Of a stretch of DNA of 64,000 bases, positions 54,922 to 63,941 are shown piece by piece. The stretch is from the NCBI RefSeq assembly GCF_004803475.1, contig NZ_SRKY01000001.1, positions 124,001 through 188,000 of the forward strand, read 5' to 3'. The notes beneath the pieces are model-generated. The model made no database searches. It worked only from the letters and a program-made list of their open reading frames with translations, and was not told the DNA's origin. The stretch is from Aliishimia ponticola. GTDB taxonomy: Bacteria > Pseudomonadota > Alphaproteobacteria > Rhodobacterales > Rhodobacteraceae. The position numbers were made by a program, and so were the translations under genes. Within the stretch, counting starts at the first letter, position 1, and each line of letters starts with the position of its first letter.

Positions 54922-57848
54922 CCCGGCTTCCCGGCGGGCTGATCGACCGCGACAGAACCGTGACCTTCCGCTTTGACGGGCGGCGCTATCTGGGGCATCC
55001 CGGCGACACGCTGGCCTCGGCGCTGCTGGCCAACAATGTGCGGCTGGTCGGGCGCAGCTTCAAATACCACCGCCCGCGCGGTGTGTTCTCTGCCGGATCG
55101 GAAGAGCCGAACGCGATGGTCGAACTGCGCAGCGGCGCCCGGCAAGAGCCGAACACCCGCGCCACCACCATCGAACTGTTCGAGGGGCTGACCGCCAAAA
55201 GCCAGAACCGCTGGCCCGCGCTTGGCTTCGATGTGCTTGGGGTCAACGATCTCTTCTCGCCGTTCTTCGCGGCGGGCTTTTATTACAAGACCTTCATGTG
55301 GCCCAAGGCGTTCTGGGAAAAGCTGTATGAGCCAGCCATCCGCAAGGCCGCCGGTCTGGGCAGCCTGTCGATGGAGCCTGACCCGGATGCCTATGACAAG
55401 GGCTTTCTGCATTGCGATCTGCTGGTGATCGGCGGCGGCGCTGCGGGGCTTGCAGCGGCGCTGACCGCCGCCCGGACCGGCGCGCGGGTGATCCTTGCCG
55501 ATGAGGATTTCCGCCTTGGCGGGCGTCTGCTGGCAGAGACGCATACCCTCGATGACGCGCCCGCGACCCGGTGGCTGTCCGAAGTGGAAGGCGAACTCGA
55601 AAGCCTGCCCAACCTGCGCATCCTGCGCCGCACCACCGTCTTCGGCGCTTTCGACCACGGTATTTACGGCGCCGTCGAACGGGTCGCGGATCATCTGCCG
55701 CAGCCAGACACCGTGCGCCAGACGCTTTGGCGGATCACGGCCAAGCGCGCGATCCTTGCCACCGGCGCGACGGAGCGGCACATCCCCTTCGCCAATAACG
55801 ATCGCCCTGGCATCATGCTGGGCGGCGCGCTGCGGGCTTATGCCAATCGCTGGGCGGTCAGTCCGGCGCATCGCGTGGCGATCTTTACCAGCACCGATGA
55901 CGGGTATCGCACGGCGCGCGATCTGGCCGCCAAGGGCGTGCAAATCGCGGGCGTCATCGACCCCCGGCCAGAGCCGCGCTCGACCGGCGATTTCCCGATC
56001 TTCCCAGGCGCTGTGGTCACCAATACGATCGGGCGGCTTGGCCTGCGCCATGTGGAAATCCGGCAGGGCGATCAGACCCATTGGCTGGAATGCGGCGCGC
56101 TGGGTGTCTCGGGCGGATGGAACCCGAATGTGCATCTGATGTCCCATCATCGCGGACGGCCGGTCTGGTCGGATGCGCATCTGGCGTTCCTGCCGGGCGC
56201 GGGCGGTCCTGCAGGGCTTATTCCGGCAGGGGCGGCCAATGGCAAGGGCACGGTCCACGGCGCGTTGCAGTCCGGCGCTGCGGCGGCAGAGCAGGCCATG
56301 GCCGATCTGGGGCGCGACGCCGGACTGCCGGATTTGCCGCAGGCCGATGACAGCCCGGCCACGCAAACCGCGCTTTGGCATGTGCCGGGCACGGCACGCG
56401 CATGGGTCGATTTCCAGAACGATGTCACTGTGAAGGACATCAAGCTGGCGCATCAGGAAAACATGACCCCGGTCGAGCATCTCAAACGCTGGACCACGCT
56501 GGGCATGGCCACAGATCAGGGCAAAACCGCCAATGTCACCGCGCTGGCGGTCATGTCGGAACTGACGGGCAAGCCGATCCCCGAGACGGGCACCACCATC
56601 TTTCGTCCGCCCTATACGCCTGTGTCCCTGTCGGTTCTGGGCGGCGGCAATACCGGACCGGAATTCCGGCCACGCCGGCTGACGCCGACCCACACATGGG
56701 CCGAGGCGCGCGGCGCGGTCTTTGTCGAGGTCGGGCAGTGGATGCGGGCGCAGTATTTCCCGCAGCCGGGTGAAACCCATTGGCGCGAAACCGTCGACCG
56801 CGAAGTGCTGGCCACGCGCGCGGGTGTCGGGCTGTGCGATGTGACGACGCTGGGCAAGATCGACGTGCAGGGCGCGGATGCGGCAGAGTTCATCAACCGG
56901 ATTTACTGCAACGGTTTCAAGACCCTGAAGACCGGCATGGTGCGCTATGGCCTGATGCTGCGCGAGGATGGCATGGCCTTTGACGATGGCACCTGCGCCC
57001 GTATGGCGGACGATCAATTCGTCGTCACGACCACCACCGCACAGGCGGGCGCGGTCTATCGCCATATGGAATTCGCGCGCCAATGTCTTTGGCCAGAGCT
57101 TGACGTGCAGCTGATCTCCACCACCGATGCCTGGGCGCAATTGTCCATTGCGGGGCCAAAGGCGCGGATGCTGCTGGAGCGTGTCATCGACGCGCATGAC
57201 ACCTCGAACGAGGCGTTCCCCTTCATGTCCTGCGCGCCGGTGACAGTCTGCGGTGGGCTGCGCGCGCGGCTGTTCCGGATCTCTTTCTCGGGCGAATTGG
57301 CCTATGAACTCGCGGTTCCGGCACGCTATGGCGCGGCGCTGATGGCGCGTCTGGTCGATCTGGGCAAAGACCTTGGCGCGACGCCCTACGGCACAGAGGC
57401 GCTGGGCGTGCTGCGGATCGAAAAGGGCCATGCAGCGGGCAATGAGCTCAACGGTCAGACCACGGCGCAAATGCTGGGCATGGGGCGCATGGTGTCGGCC
57501 AAGAAGGACTCCATCGGCGCGGTCATGTCGCGGCGCGCGGGGCTGGTCGCCGATACGCGGGTTCTCGTCGGGCTGCAGGCGGTCGATCCCGAAACGCCCG
57601 TGGTGGCCGGGGCGCATCTGTTCGAAACCGATGCCGCGCAAACCACGCAAAGCGATCTGGGCTGGATTACTTCTGCCTGCCATTCACCGCATCTGGGCTG
57701 TGCGATCGGCCTTGGCTATCTGACCGGGGGCGCAGACCGCATGGGCACGGAAATCATCGCCGCGAACCCGCTCGAAGGGCAAAGCACGCGGGTGCGCGTT
57801 GTCAGCCCTCATTTCATCGACCCGGAGGGAGGACGCCTGCGTGACTGA
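54918..57848 (+). CDS. mgdC: N-methylglutamate dehydrogenase subunit C (sarcosine oxidase alpha-like)
   Basis: The protein has 976 residues. The N-terminal 2Fe-2S-ferredoxin-like fold of SoxA (TVTFRFDGRRYLGHPGDTL to SAGSEEPNAMVEL) has no cysteine cluster, as in SoxA. An NAD-binding flavoprotein domain follows (LLVIGGGAAGLAAALTAAR, about 170-190, and ATGATERHIPFANND). The C-terminal half is the GcvT-like folate domain that captures the C1 unit as 5,10-methylene-THF. It is the electron- and C1-channel subunit of the dehydrogenase. The start at 54918 forms ATGA with mgdB; the 3' end overlaps mgdD by 8 bp. Confidence 0.92.
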   Translation: MTRLPGGLIDRDRTVTFRFDGRRYLGHPGDTLASALLANNVRLVGRSFKYHRPRGVFSAGSEEPNAMVELRSGARQEPNTRATTIELFEGLTAKSQNRWPALGFDVLGVNDLFSPFFAAGFYYKTFMWPKAFWEKLYEPAIRKAAGLGSLSMEPDPDAYDKGFLHCDLLVIGGGAAGLAAALTAARTGARVILADEDFRLGGRLLAETHTLDDAPATRWLSEVEGELESLPNLRILRRTTVFGAFDHGIYGAVERVADHLPQPDTVRQTLWRITAKRAILATGATERHIPFANNDRPGIMLGGALRAYANRWAVSPAHRVAIFTSTDDGYRTARDLAAKGVQIAGVIDPRPEPRSTGDFPIFPGAVVTNTIGRLGLRHVEIRQGDQTHWLECGALGVSGGWNPNVHLMSHHRGRPVWSDAHLAFLPGAGGPAGLIPAGAANGKGTVHGALQSGAAAAEQAMADLGRDAGLPDLPQADDSPATQTALWHVPGTARAWVDFQNDVTVKDIKLAHQENMTPVEHLKRWTTLGMATDQGKTANVTALAVMSELTGKPIPETGTTIFRPPYTPVSLSVLGGGNTGPEFRPRRLTPTHTWAEARGAVFVEVGQWMRAQYFPQPGETHWRETVDREVLATRAGVGLCDVTTLGKIDVQGADAAEFINRIYCNGFKTLKTGMVRYGLMLREDGMAFDDGTCARMADDQFVVTTTTAQAGAVYRHMEFARQCLWPELDVQLISTTDAWAQLSIAGPKARMLLERVIDAHDTSNEAFPFMSCAPVTVCGGLRARLFRISFSGELAYELAVPARYGAALMARLVDLGKDLGATPYGTEALGVLRIEKGHAAGNELNGQTTAQMLGMGRMVSAKKDSIGAVMSRRAGLVADTRVLVGLQAVDPETPVVAGAHLFETDAAQTTQSDLGWITSACHSPHLGCAIGLGYLTGGADRMGTEIIAANPLEGQSTRVRVVSPHFIDPEGGRLRD

Positions 57849-58404
57849 CCTGACACCCATAACCGCCCTTGGGGCCGCCGGGCCGCGCATCGCCCGGTTG
57901 GGCGCGCTGACCCTGAGCGAACGGCCCGATGTGGCGCTGGCCTCTCTCGCGCTGCGCCGGGACGCAGCGGAACCATCGCCCATGGGCCTGACCCTGCCGG
58001 GGCCGGGCGGGTTGGTGCAGGAAGGGGATTACTTCGCCTTCTGGTCTGCGCCGGGACAATGGATGATCGGCGCCAAGGACGCGGCCCAGACCGATTTCGC
58101 CGCCACCCTGTCGCAAGAAGCCCCCGGATGTTCGGTGACCGAACAGACCGATGGCTGGGTTGTCATCGACATATCGACCACCAAAGGAACACTTCATCCT
58201 CTATTGGAAAAACTGGTCAACATCGATGTCGCGCATTGCCATTCGAATGGCGCTTTCCGGACTGGCATCGAACATCTCGGCGTGTTCGTTCTGTGCCGGA
58301 ACGCCGCCGACGTCACGGTGCTGGGGATGCGCTCCGCAGCAGGGTCGTTATGGCACGCATTGGAAACAGCGGCCGCGCGCGCCGCAGCAGGAGAGAACAG
58401 ATGA
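57841..58404 (+). CDS. mgdD: N-methylglutamate dehydrogenase subunit D (sarcosine oxidase gamma-like)
   Basis: A 187-residue protein of the sarcosine oxidase gamma family, a half-GcvT-like fold completing the folate-binding pocket with MgdC. Visible family segments are [41 protein letters not shown] and [31 protein letters not shown]. The start is GTG at 57841, after GGAGGGAGG, inside the last codons of mgdC. Its stop overlaps folD by ATGA, so the dehydrogenase and the folate enzyme are translationally coupled. No frameshift or truncation is seen. Confidence 0.88.
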   Translation: MTDLTPITALGAAGPRIARLGALTLSERPDVALASLALRRDAAEPSPMGLTLPGPGGLVQEGDYFAFWSAPGQWMIGAKDAAQTDFAATLSQEAPGCSVTEQTDGWVVIDISTTKGTLHPLLEKLVNIDVAHCHSNGAFRTGIEHLGVFVLCRNAADVTVLGMRSAAGSLWHALETAAARAAAGENR

Positions 58405-59294
58405 CCGCCCGGAAAATCGATGGCAAGGCCTTCGCGGCCAAGGTGCGTGCGCAGGTCGCCACAGAGGTGTCGCAACTCAAGGCGGCGCACGGCATCACCC
58501 CCGGTCTGGCCGTTGTGCTGGTCGGAGAAGACCCGGCAAGCGAGGTCTACGTGCGCAACAAGGGCAAGCAGACGATCGAATGCGGCATGGCCTCTTTCGA
58601 ACACAAGCTGGCCGCCGATACCAGTGAATCCGCGCTGCTCGACTTGATCTCAAATCTCAACAATGATCCGCAAGTGCATGGTATCCTTGTGCAACTGCCG
58701 CTGCCGGGGCATCTGAACGAAGATCTGGTCATCAATGCCATCGCGCCGGAAAAAGATGTGGACGGTTTTCATATTTCCAATGTCGGGCTGCTGGCGACCG
58801 GGCAAAAGGCGATGGTGCCCTGCACGCCGCTGGGCTGCCTGATGATGCTGCGCGAAGAGCACGGATCGCTTTCGGGGATGAATGCGGTGGTCGTGGGCCG
58901 GTCCAACATCGTCGGCAAGCCGATGGCGCAACTTCTGCTGCGTGACAGCTGCACCGTGACGATCGCCCATAGCCGCACCCGCGATATCGAAGCGCTGTGC
59001 CGCACGGCGGATATTCTTGTCGCCGCCGTGGGCCGCCCGCAGATGGTCACAGGCGACTGGGTCAAGCCCGGCGCGACGGTGATCGACGTGGGCATCAACC
59101 GCATCGAAAAGGAAGGCGGCGGCACCCGGCTTGTGGGCGACGTGGATTTCGACAGCGCGGCAGAGGTTGCCGGCGCGATCACGCCAGTGCCCGGCGGTGT
59201 CGGCCCGATGACCATCGCCTGCCTGCTGGCCAACACGCTGACCGCCTGCTGCCGCGCAAATGGCCTGCCCGAACCCGAAGGGCTGACGGCGTAA
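58401..59294 (+). CDS. folD: Bifunctional methylene-THF dehydrogenase / methenyl-THF cyclohydrolase FolD
   Basis: A 297-residue FolD with the catalytic Y50-X3-K54 motif (EVYVRNKGK), [24 protein letters not shown], the NADP loop [18 protein letters not shown] and the signature [16 protein letters not shown]. It converts 5,10-methylene-THF made by MgdABCD to 10-formyl-THF, producing NADPH. Embedding inside the mgd operon with ATGA overlap suggests a copy devoted to methyl-group oxidation, separate from any housekeeping folD elsewhere. purU follows 86 bp later. Confidence 0.95.
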   Translation: MTARKIDGKAFAAKVRAQVATEVSQLKAAHGITPGLAVVLVGEDPASEVYVRNKGKQTIECGMASFEHKLAADTSESALLDLISNLNNDPQVHGILVQLPLPGHLNEDLVINAIAPEKDVDGFHISNVGLLATGQKAMVPCTPLGCLMMLREEHGSLSGMNAVVVGRSNIVGKPMAQLLLRDSCTVTIAHSRTRDIEALCRTADILVAAVGRPQMVTGDWVKPGATVIDVGINRIEKEGGGTRLVGDVDFDSAAEVAGAITPVPGGVGPMTIACLLANTLTACCRANGLPEPEGLTA

Positions 59295-59380
59295 CGCCCG
59301 CGTCCCGACCCTTGATCTGACCCCATTCCCCCTTTTCCCGGCCCGATCCACGCCGAGACATGTCCAAACCGGAGACTGAC

Positions 59381-60265
59381 ATGAGCAAATACGCCCTGAC
59401 CGTAACCTGCAAATCCACCCGTGGGATTGTGGCGGCCATCGCGACCTATATGGTCGAACACGGCTGCAACATCACCGACAGTGCCCAGTTCGACGATATG
59501 GAGACCGGCAATTTCTTCATGCGGGTCAGCTTCCATAGCGAAGAGGGCGTCGATCTAGAGAAAATGCGCGAAGGTTTCGCCGACACGGCGGAAAAATTCG
59601 AAATGACCTACAATTTCCATGACGAGGCCGAGAAGATGAAGGTCGTCATCATGGTGTCCCGCTTCGGGCACTGCCTGAACGATCTGCTGTACCGGGTGCG
59701 GATCGGCGCGCTGCCGATCGAGGTCGTGGCCGTGATCTCCAACCACATGGATTACCAGAAAGTCGTGGTCAATCAGGACATTCCGTTCCATTGCATCAAG
59801 GTGACCAAGGAAAACAAACCGCAGGCAGAGGCGGCGATCATGCAGGTGGTCGAGGACACCGAAGCGGACCTGATCGTGCTGGCGCGCTACATGCAGATCC
59901 TGTCGGACGAGATGTGCCAGAAGATGAGCGGCAAGATCATCAACATCCACCACTCCTTCCTGCCGTCCTTCAAGGGGGCGAACCCCTACAAGCAAGCGTT
60001 CCAGCGCGGCGTCAAACTGATCGGGGCCACATCGCACTACGTGACGGCCGATCTGGACGAAGGCCCGATCATCGAACAGGACATCGTGCGCATCACCCAT
60101 GCGCAATCGGCCAATGACTATGTTTCGCTGGGCCGCGATGTGGAAAGCCAGGTTCTGGCCCGTGCCATTCACGCCCATGCCCATCACCGCGTGTTCCTGA
60201 ACGGGAACAAAACCGTGGTCTTCCCGGCATCGCCCGGCAGCTATTCCAGCGAACGCATGGGCTGA
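59381..60265 (+). CDS. purU: Formyltetrahydrofolate deformylase PurU
   Basis: A 294-residue protein with an N-terminal ACT domain (ALTVTCKSTRGIVAAIATYMVEHG). The C-terminal formyl-THF hydrolase/transferase domain carries the catalytic N-H-D set in NIHHSFLPSFKG and DLDEGPIIEQD. It hydrolyses 10-formyl-THF to formate and THF, the last folate step of methylamine oxidation here; no formate-THF ligase is in the window. The ATG at 59381 with GGAG 10 bp upstream was chosen over an in-frame ATG at 59360. Length fits the family (about 285-295). Confidence 0.93.
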   Translation: MSKYALTVTCKSTRGIVAAIATYMVEHGCNITDSAQFDDMETGNFFMRVSFHSEEGVDLEKMREGFADTAEKFEMTYNFHDEAEKMKVVIMVSRFGHCLNDLLYRVRIGALPIEVVAVISNHMDYQKVVVNQDIPFHCIKVTKENKPQAEAAIMQVVEDTEADLIVLARYMQILSDEMCQKMSGKIINIHHSFLPSFKGANPYKQAFQRGVKLIGATSHYVTADLDEGPIIEQDIVRITHAQSANDYVSLGRDVESQVLARAIHAHAHHRVFLNGNKTVVFPASPGSYSSERMG

Positions 60266-60382
60266 CGCCTACGCGCCTTGCGCAATTGCGACATGCCGGT
60301 GCGCCGTGGCTGGATTTTTCCGGCTGCGGCGCATACTCATTCAGGCCATGAGTTCAAGACTTCGCAGCAAGGGGCCTGATAC

Positions 60383-61108
60383 GTGACCGGACCGCAACGC
60401 CGCGCCGCAATCAGCGCTGACGCCGGGCAGGTTGTCGGCGTCACGGTGCAATATGTGATCGACACGCTGACCAACCGCATCGTGTCGCAGGAATACGGCG
60501 TCGATGAACGGCTGCCGTCGGAACGGCAGATGGCGCTGGATCTGGGCGTGGCGCGCAACACGGTGCGCGAAGCGCTCGACAAGCTCGAAGACCGGGGCAT
60601 GATCCGCCGCCGTGCCGGGTCCGGCTCTTTCGTGACCTATGACCCGGACGCCGCAGCCAGTTCCATCGCGCCCGTCGCGGCGGAAACGGGGCCGCTCCAC
60701 CTGCAAGTCGTGCGCGGCATGTTCGAGCCGGAGATGGTGCGGCTGGCGATCCTGAACATGGCCCCGCGCCAGATCGAAGCGCTGGGCCAAACCCTGTCAA
60801 AAATGGAAGCGGTGCAGACCGACGCGATGAAATTCGTGCGGCTGGAGGAAGAATTCCACCGCCAGATCGCGGAGGGCACCGGCAATCCGCTGCTGACCGC
60901 CTGCTATAACCTCGTGATCGACGCGCGGCGGCAAAGCTTTCGGTCCGCCATGTATCGCCGTCACCTGACGCCCAGCCGGATTGCGGCCTATCAACGTGGG
61001 TATAATGCGCTGTTCAACGCGATTGCCGCGCGCGACATCGAAGAGGCCAGCGAATTCATGAAGCTGACGCTGCTGGAAGACCAAAGCCTGCTTATGCAGG
61101 AAGATTGA
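60383..61108 (+). CDS. GntR-family (FCD domain) transcriptional regulator
   Basis: A 241-residue FadR-type regulator with a winged helix (about 22-90, LPSERQMALDLGVARNTVREALDKLEDRGMI) and an FCD domain with EEEFHRQIAEGTGNPLL, whose histidine is a usual metal ligand. The start is a GTG at 60383 with AAGGGGCC upstream. It is downstream of purU on the same strand, separated by 117 bp, and converges with the substrate-binding-like gene (17-bp tail overlap). Its target is not evident; formaldehyde, formate or amine genes nearby are candidates. Confidence 0.85.
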   Translation: MTGPQRRAAISADAGQVVGVTVQYVIDTLTNRIVSQEYGVDERLPSERQMALDLGVARNTVREALDKLEDRGMIRRRAGSGSFVTYDPDAAASSIAPVAAETGPLHLQVVRGMFEPEMVRLAILNMAPRQIEALGQTLSKMEAVQTDAMKFVRLEEEFHRQIAEGTGNPLLTACYNLVIDARRQSFRSAMYRRHLTPSRIAAYQRGYNALFNAIAARDIEEASEFMKLTLLEDQSLLMQED

Positions 61109-62384
61109 CCGCCACCTCCGGGTCGGGTGGGGCAAGGCGCTGATGCCACATCTGGCCCAGCGCGGTCATATGCCGTTTCAGACCGTCCTCATGCGCGTCG
61201 AGCCATTTCAGCACCGATCCGAATTCCGCGATCCGCGCGCGCCCGTCGCGGATTTTCACCACGGGCCAGTCGCCGACCAGCGCATTGTCGATCCCGAAAA
61301 GCGGTGTGCCGTACCAGCGCGCGGGGCCAAATGCGTGCTGCATTTCCTGCCGCCGCTTCATCGCTGCCAGAACTGACACGGGGGCGACGGTATCGGCCAG
61401 TTCCACCGCGTTGTGCCACAGATCGAGCACAGAGGCATATTCCCAGCTGACCGCGTTCCACTTGCCCGGGAAATTCTGGTTGTAGCTGTCGAAAAACGCT
61501 TTGGGGCGGCTGAAGAAAAACGCCGTGTCGGCCAGCATCGGATCGTCGAAATCGGGGAACTGAAAGGTGTATTTTGCCATGAAATCCGGCGAGGTCCGCG
61601 CGATCATCCTTGCGTAATCGTCCGCCGTGCAGGCCAGAATTTCGCCCCTGAACCCCTGCTGATACGCCGCTTCGGTCAGCGCCTGCATCATCGGCGGCGC
61701 GGAAGAACACCAGCACAGCACATCCGGCCCCTCGGCCAGCATCGCCGCGACGATCTCTTCCGCGTTGGTGTCCGTCGGGGCATAGCGGATTTCCTTGACC
61801 ATCTGGTGTCCGGTCGCCTCGAACGCGGCGCGGTAAACGGCAAGCGAAGGCAGGCCAAGCCGGTCGGTCTGGCTGCACAGCGCCACCTTTCTGGCCTGCG
61901 GGGCGGCCCGTGCCAACCATTCGACGCCGGTAACGTTGAACAGCGGATGCACCTCGGCCGGGGCGATCATATAGGGCGTATCGGGGGACAGGTCGGTCGG
62001 CAGCAGGGTCGAGACCAGCACGCGCCGCCGCATCAGATAGGGCAGCACCGGCGCGAAACTGTCGCCCCCCAGGGTCAGGATCAGCCTTACGCGCTGATGC
62101 TCCACCATATCGCGCGTGGCGGCGAGGGTCGCGTCCGGCCCAAGCGCGCTGTCATGGGTGACGATCTCTACCCGGTGGCGCCGCCCGGCGATCATCAGAC
62201 CGCCCGACGCATTGATCCCCTGCACCCAAAGGCGGCACCCATCGATGCCCTGCTGACCCCACTCTGCCTCCGGCCCGGTGAGGGGCGTGACAAAGCCAAT
62301 TCGGACAGGAGACCGATTCTGCGCGCCCAATAACTTGAGCGAACCAGTTACCGCGAGGCGCTGTGCGAACGAAACACTGCTCAT
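61092..62384 (-). CDS. ABC-type substrate-binding-like protein (Peripla_BP_5/AmiC-UrtA type) without export signal
   Basis: A 430-residue type I periplasmic-binding fold of the amide/urea group. It has VRIGFVTPLTGPEAEWGQQGIDG at about 27-49, a ligand-pocket segment VRLILTLGGDSFAPVLPYL and the C-terminal RWYGTPLFGIDNALVGDWPVVKI. Neither a signal peptide nor a lipobox precedes the fold (MSSVSFAQRLAVTGSLKLLGAQNRS), and no ABC permease or ATPase genes are nearby. It may be a cytoplasmic sensor like AmiC or UrtA-like regulator proteins, reading amides such as gamma-glutamylmethylamide. It diverges from tmm and shares its control region. The longer frame into tmm antisense was rejected. Confidence 0.78.
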   Translation of the reverse strand: MSSVSFAQRLAVTGSLKLLGAQNRSPVRIGFVTPLTGPEAEWGQQGIDGCRLWVQGINASGGLMIAGRRHRVEIVTHDSALGPDATLAATRDMVEHQRVRLILTLGGDSFAPVLPYLMRRRVLVSTLLPTDLSPDTPYMIAPAEVHPLFNVTGVEWLARAAPQARKVALCSQTDRLGLPSLAVYRAAFEATGHQMVKEIRYAPTDTNAEEIVAAMLAEGPDVLCWCSSAPPMMQALTEAAYQQGFRGEILACTADDYARMIARTSPDFMAKYTFQFPDFDDPMLADTAFFFSRPKAFFDSYNQNFPGKWNAVSWEYASVLDLWHNAVELADTVAPVSVLAAMKRRQEMQHAFGPARWYGTPLFGIDNALVGDWPVVKIRDGRARIAEFGSVLKWLDAHEDGLKRHMTALGQMWHQRLAPPDPEVAVNLPA

Positions 62385-62441
62385 AAATTCATCCTTATCC
62401 GGTTTCTCGCTCAAATTCTGCCGAAATTTTAGGGAAATAAA

Positions 62442-62458
62442 ATTTCTACAGGGGAAAT
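62442..62458. promoter_or_regulatory. Inverted repeat ATTTC-N7-GAAAT in the tmm divergent region
   Basis: ATTTC at 62442-62446, spacer TACAGGG, GAAAT at 62454-62458, in an AT-rich patch between the divergent starts at 62384 and 62556. Same arms and spacing as at 48099 and 48985, 14 kb away. Nearer tmm there is also TGGACCA twice (62503 and 62526). Confidence 0.68.
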
Positions 62459-62555
62459 AATTGACCGATTGGCACCGCGCGCCCCTCAATGGTTCACGAC
62501 GCTGGACCAGTTTCCGAACCTGGTATGGACCAAATTCTGAGCAGAGGGGAAGATC

Positions 62556-63899
62556 ATGTCGAAACGTGTTGCAGTCATTGGGGCCGGACCGTCCGGCCTT
62601 GCGCAGCTCAGGGCATTTCAGTCGGCCGCCGAAAAGGGAGAGGACATCCCAGAGGTCGTCTGCTTCGAAAAACAGAGCAATTGGGGCGGGCTTTGGAACT
62701 ACACGTGGCGCACCGGTCTCGATGAGAATGGCGAGCCTGTGCATTGCTCCATGTATCGTTACCTGTGGTCCAACGGCCCGAAAGAGGGGCTGGAATTCGC
62801 GGACTATTCGTTCGAGGAACATTTCGGCAAGCAGATCGCATCCTACCCGCCGCGTGCGGTGCTTTTCGATTATATCGAAGGGCGGGTGATCAAGGCGGAT
62901 GTGCGCAAGTGGATCCGGTTCAACAGCCCCGTGCGCTGGGTGGATTACGACGCAGAGACCGGCAAGTTCACCGTTACCGTGCATGACCACGACAAGGACA
63001 GCTCCTATAGCGAGGAATTCGACTATGTGATCTGCGCCTCTGGGCATTTTTCGACCCCGAACGTGCCCTATTACGAGGGGTTCGACAATTTCAACGGCCG
63101 GATCGTCCATGCCCATGACTTCCGCGATGCGCGTGAATTTACCGGCAAGGATGTGCTGGTGGTGGGCGCGTCCTATTCGGCCGAGGATATCGGCTCGCAA
63201 TGCTGGAAATACGGCGCCAAGTCGATCACCAGCTGCTACCGCTCTGCGCCGATGGGCTTTGCCTGGCCGGAGAACTGGGAAGAGAAGCCCGCGCTGCAAA
63301 AGCTGGACGGCAAGACCGCGTATTTTGCCGATGGCACGACCAAGGATGTCGATGCGATCATCCTGTGCACCGGCTACAAGCACTTCTTCAGCTTCCTGCC
63401 CGACGATCTGCGCCTGAAGACTGCCAACCGGTTGGCCAGTGCGGATCTCTACAAGGGGGTGGTCTATGTCCACAACCCGGCGATGTTCTATCTGGGGATG
63501 CAGGACCAGTGGTTCACCTTCAATATGTTCGATGCGCAGGCATGGTGGGTGCGCGATGCCATCATGGGCAAGATCGCACTGCCCAATGACAAGGACGCGA
63601 TGCTGGCCGATGTGGCCGAGCGCGAGGCGCGCGAAGAGGCCAGCGATGACGTGAAATACGCCATCAAGTATCAGGCGGAATACGTGAAGGAGCTGGTGGC
63701 CGAGACGGATTACCCCAGCTTCGACATCGATGGGGCCTGTCAGGCGTTCTTCGAATGGAAGGCGCATAAGGCCGAAGACATCATGGCCTTCCGCAACAAC
63801 AGCTACAAATCGGTCATCACCGGCACCATGGCGCCTGTCCACCATACCCCGTGGAAAGACGCGCTGGACGACTCGATGGAAGTCTATCTGCAAAACTGA
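62556..63899 (+). CDS. tmm: Trimethylamine monooxygenase Tmm
   Basis: A 447-residue flavin-containing monooxygenase. The FAD loop is GAGPSGLAQ (9-17). The FMO fingerprint F-X-G-X3-H-X3-(Y/F) is [11 protein letters not shown] (179-189). The NADPH loop is [10 protein letters not shown] (204-213), where Y207 is the conserved tyrosine of bacterial TMA-oxidising FMOs. [18 protein letters not shown] early and [17 protein letters not shown] later are Tmm-like. It oxidises trimethylamine to TMAO using NADPH and O2; related enzymes also take dimethylamine, DMS and indole. The ribosome-binding site AGAGGGGAAG lies 6-15 bp upstream. Confidence 0.94.
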   Translation: MSKRVAVIGAGPSGLAQLRAFQSAAEKGEDIPEVVCFEKQSNWGGLWNYTWRTGLDENGEPVHCSMYRYLWSNGPKEGLEFADYSFEEHFGKQIASYPPRAVLFDYIEGRVIKADVRKWIRFNSPVRWVDYDAETGKFTVTVHDHDKDSSYSEEFDYVICASGHFSTPNVPYYEGFDNFNGRIVHAHDFRDAREFTGKDVLVVGASYSAEDIGSQCWKYGAKSITSCYRSAPMGFAWPENWEEKPALQKLDGKTAYFADGTTKDVDAIILCTGYKHFFSFLPDDLRLKTANRLASADLYKGVVYVHNPAMFYLGMQDQWFTFNMFDAQAWWVRDAIMGKIALPNDKDAMLADVAEREAREEASDDVKYAIKYQAEYVKELVAETDYPSFDIDGACQAFFEWKAHKAEDIMAFRNNSYKSVITGTMAPVHHTPWKDALDDSMEVYLQN

Positions 63900-63908
63900 A
63901 GAAGGAGC

Positions 63909-63931
63909 GTGGCCGGGTCTGTCCCGGTCAC
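63909..63931 (+). other. Stem-loop between tmm and the next gene
   Basis: GTGGCCGGG (63909-63917) pairs with CCCGGTCAC (63923-63931) with one G-U pair around TCTGT. No U-tract follows. It could stabilise the tmm mRNA or attenuate the next gene, and it argues against a start at GTG 63909. Confidence 0.5.
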
Positions 63932-63941
63932 CCAAAAGCCC

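Noticed and set aside
54762-57683. A 973-codon minus-strand open frame opposite mgdC
   Set aside because: High-GC antisense artefact. mgdC has full family motifs and coupled starts.
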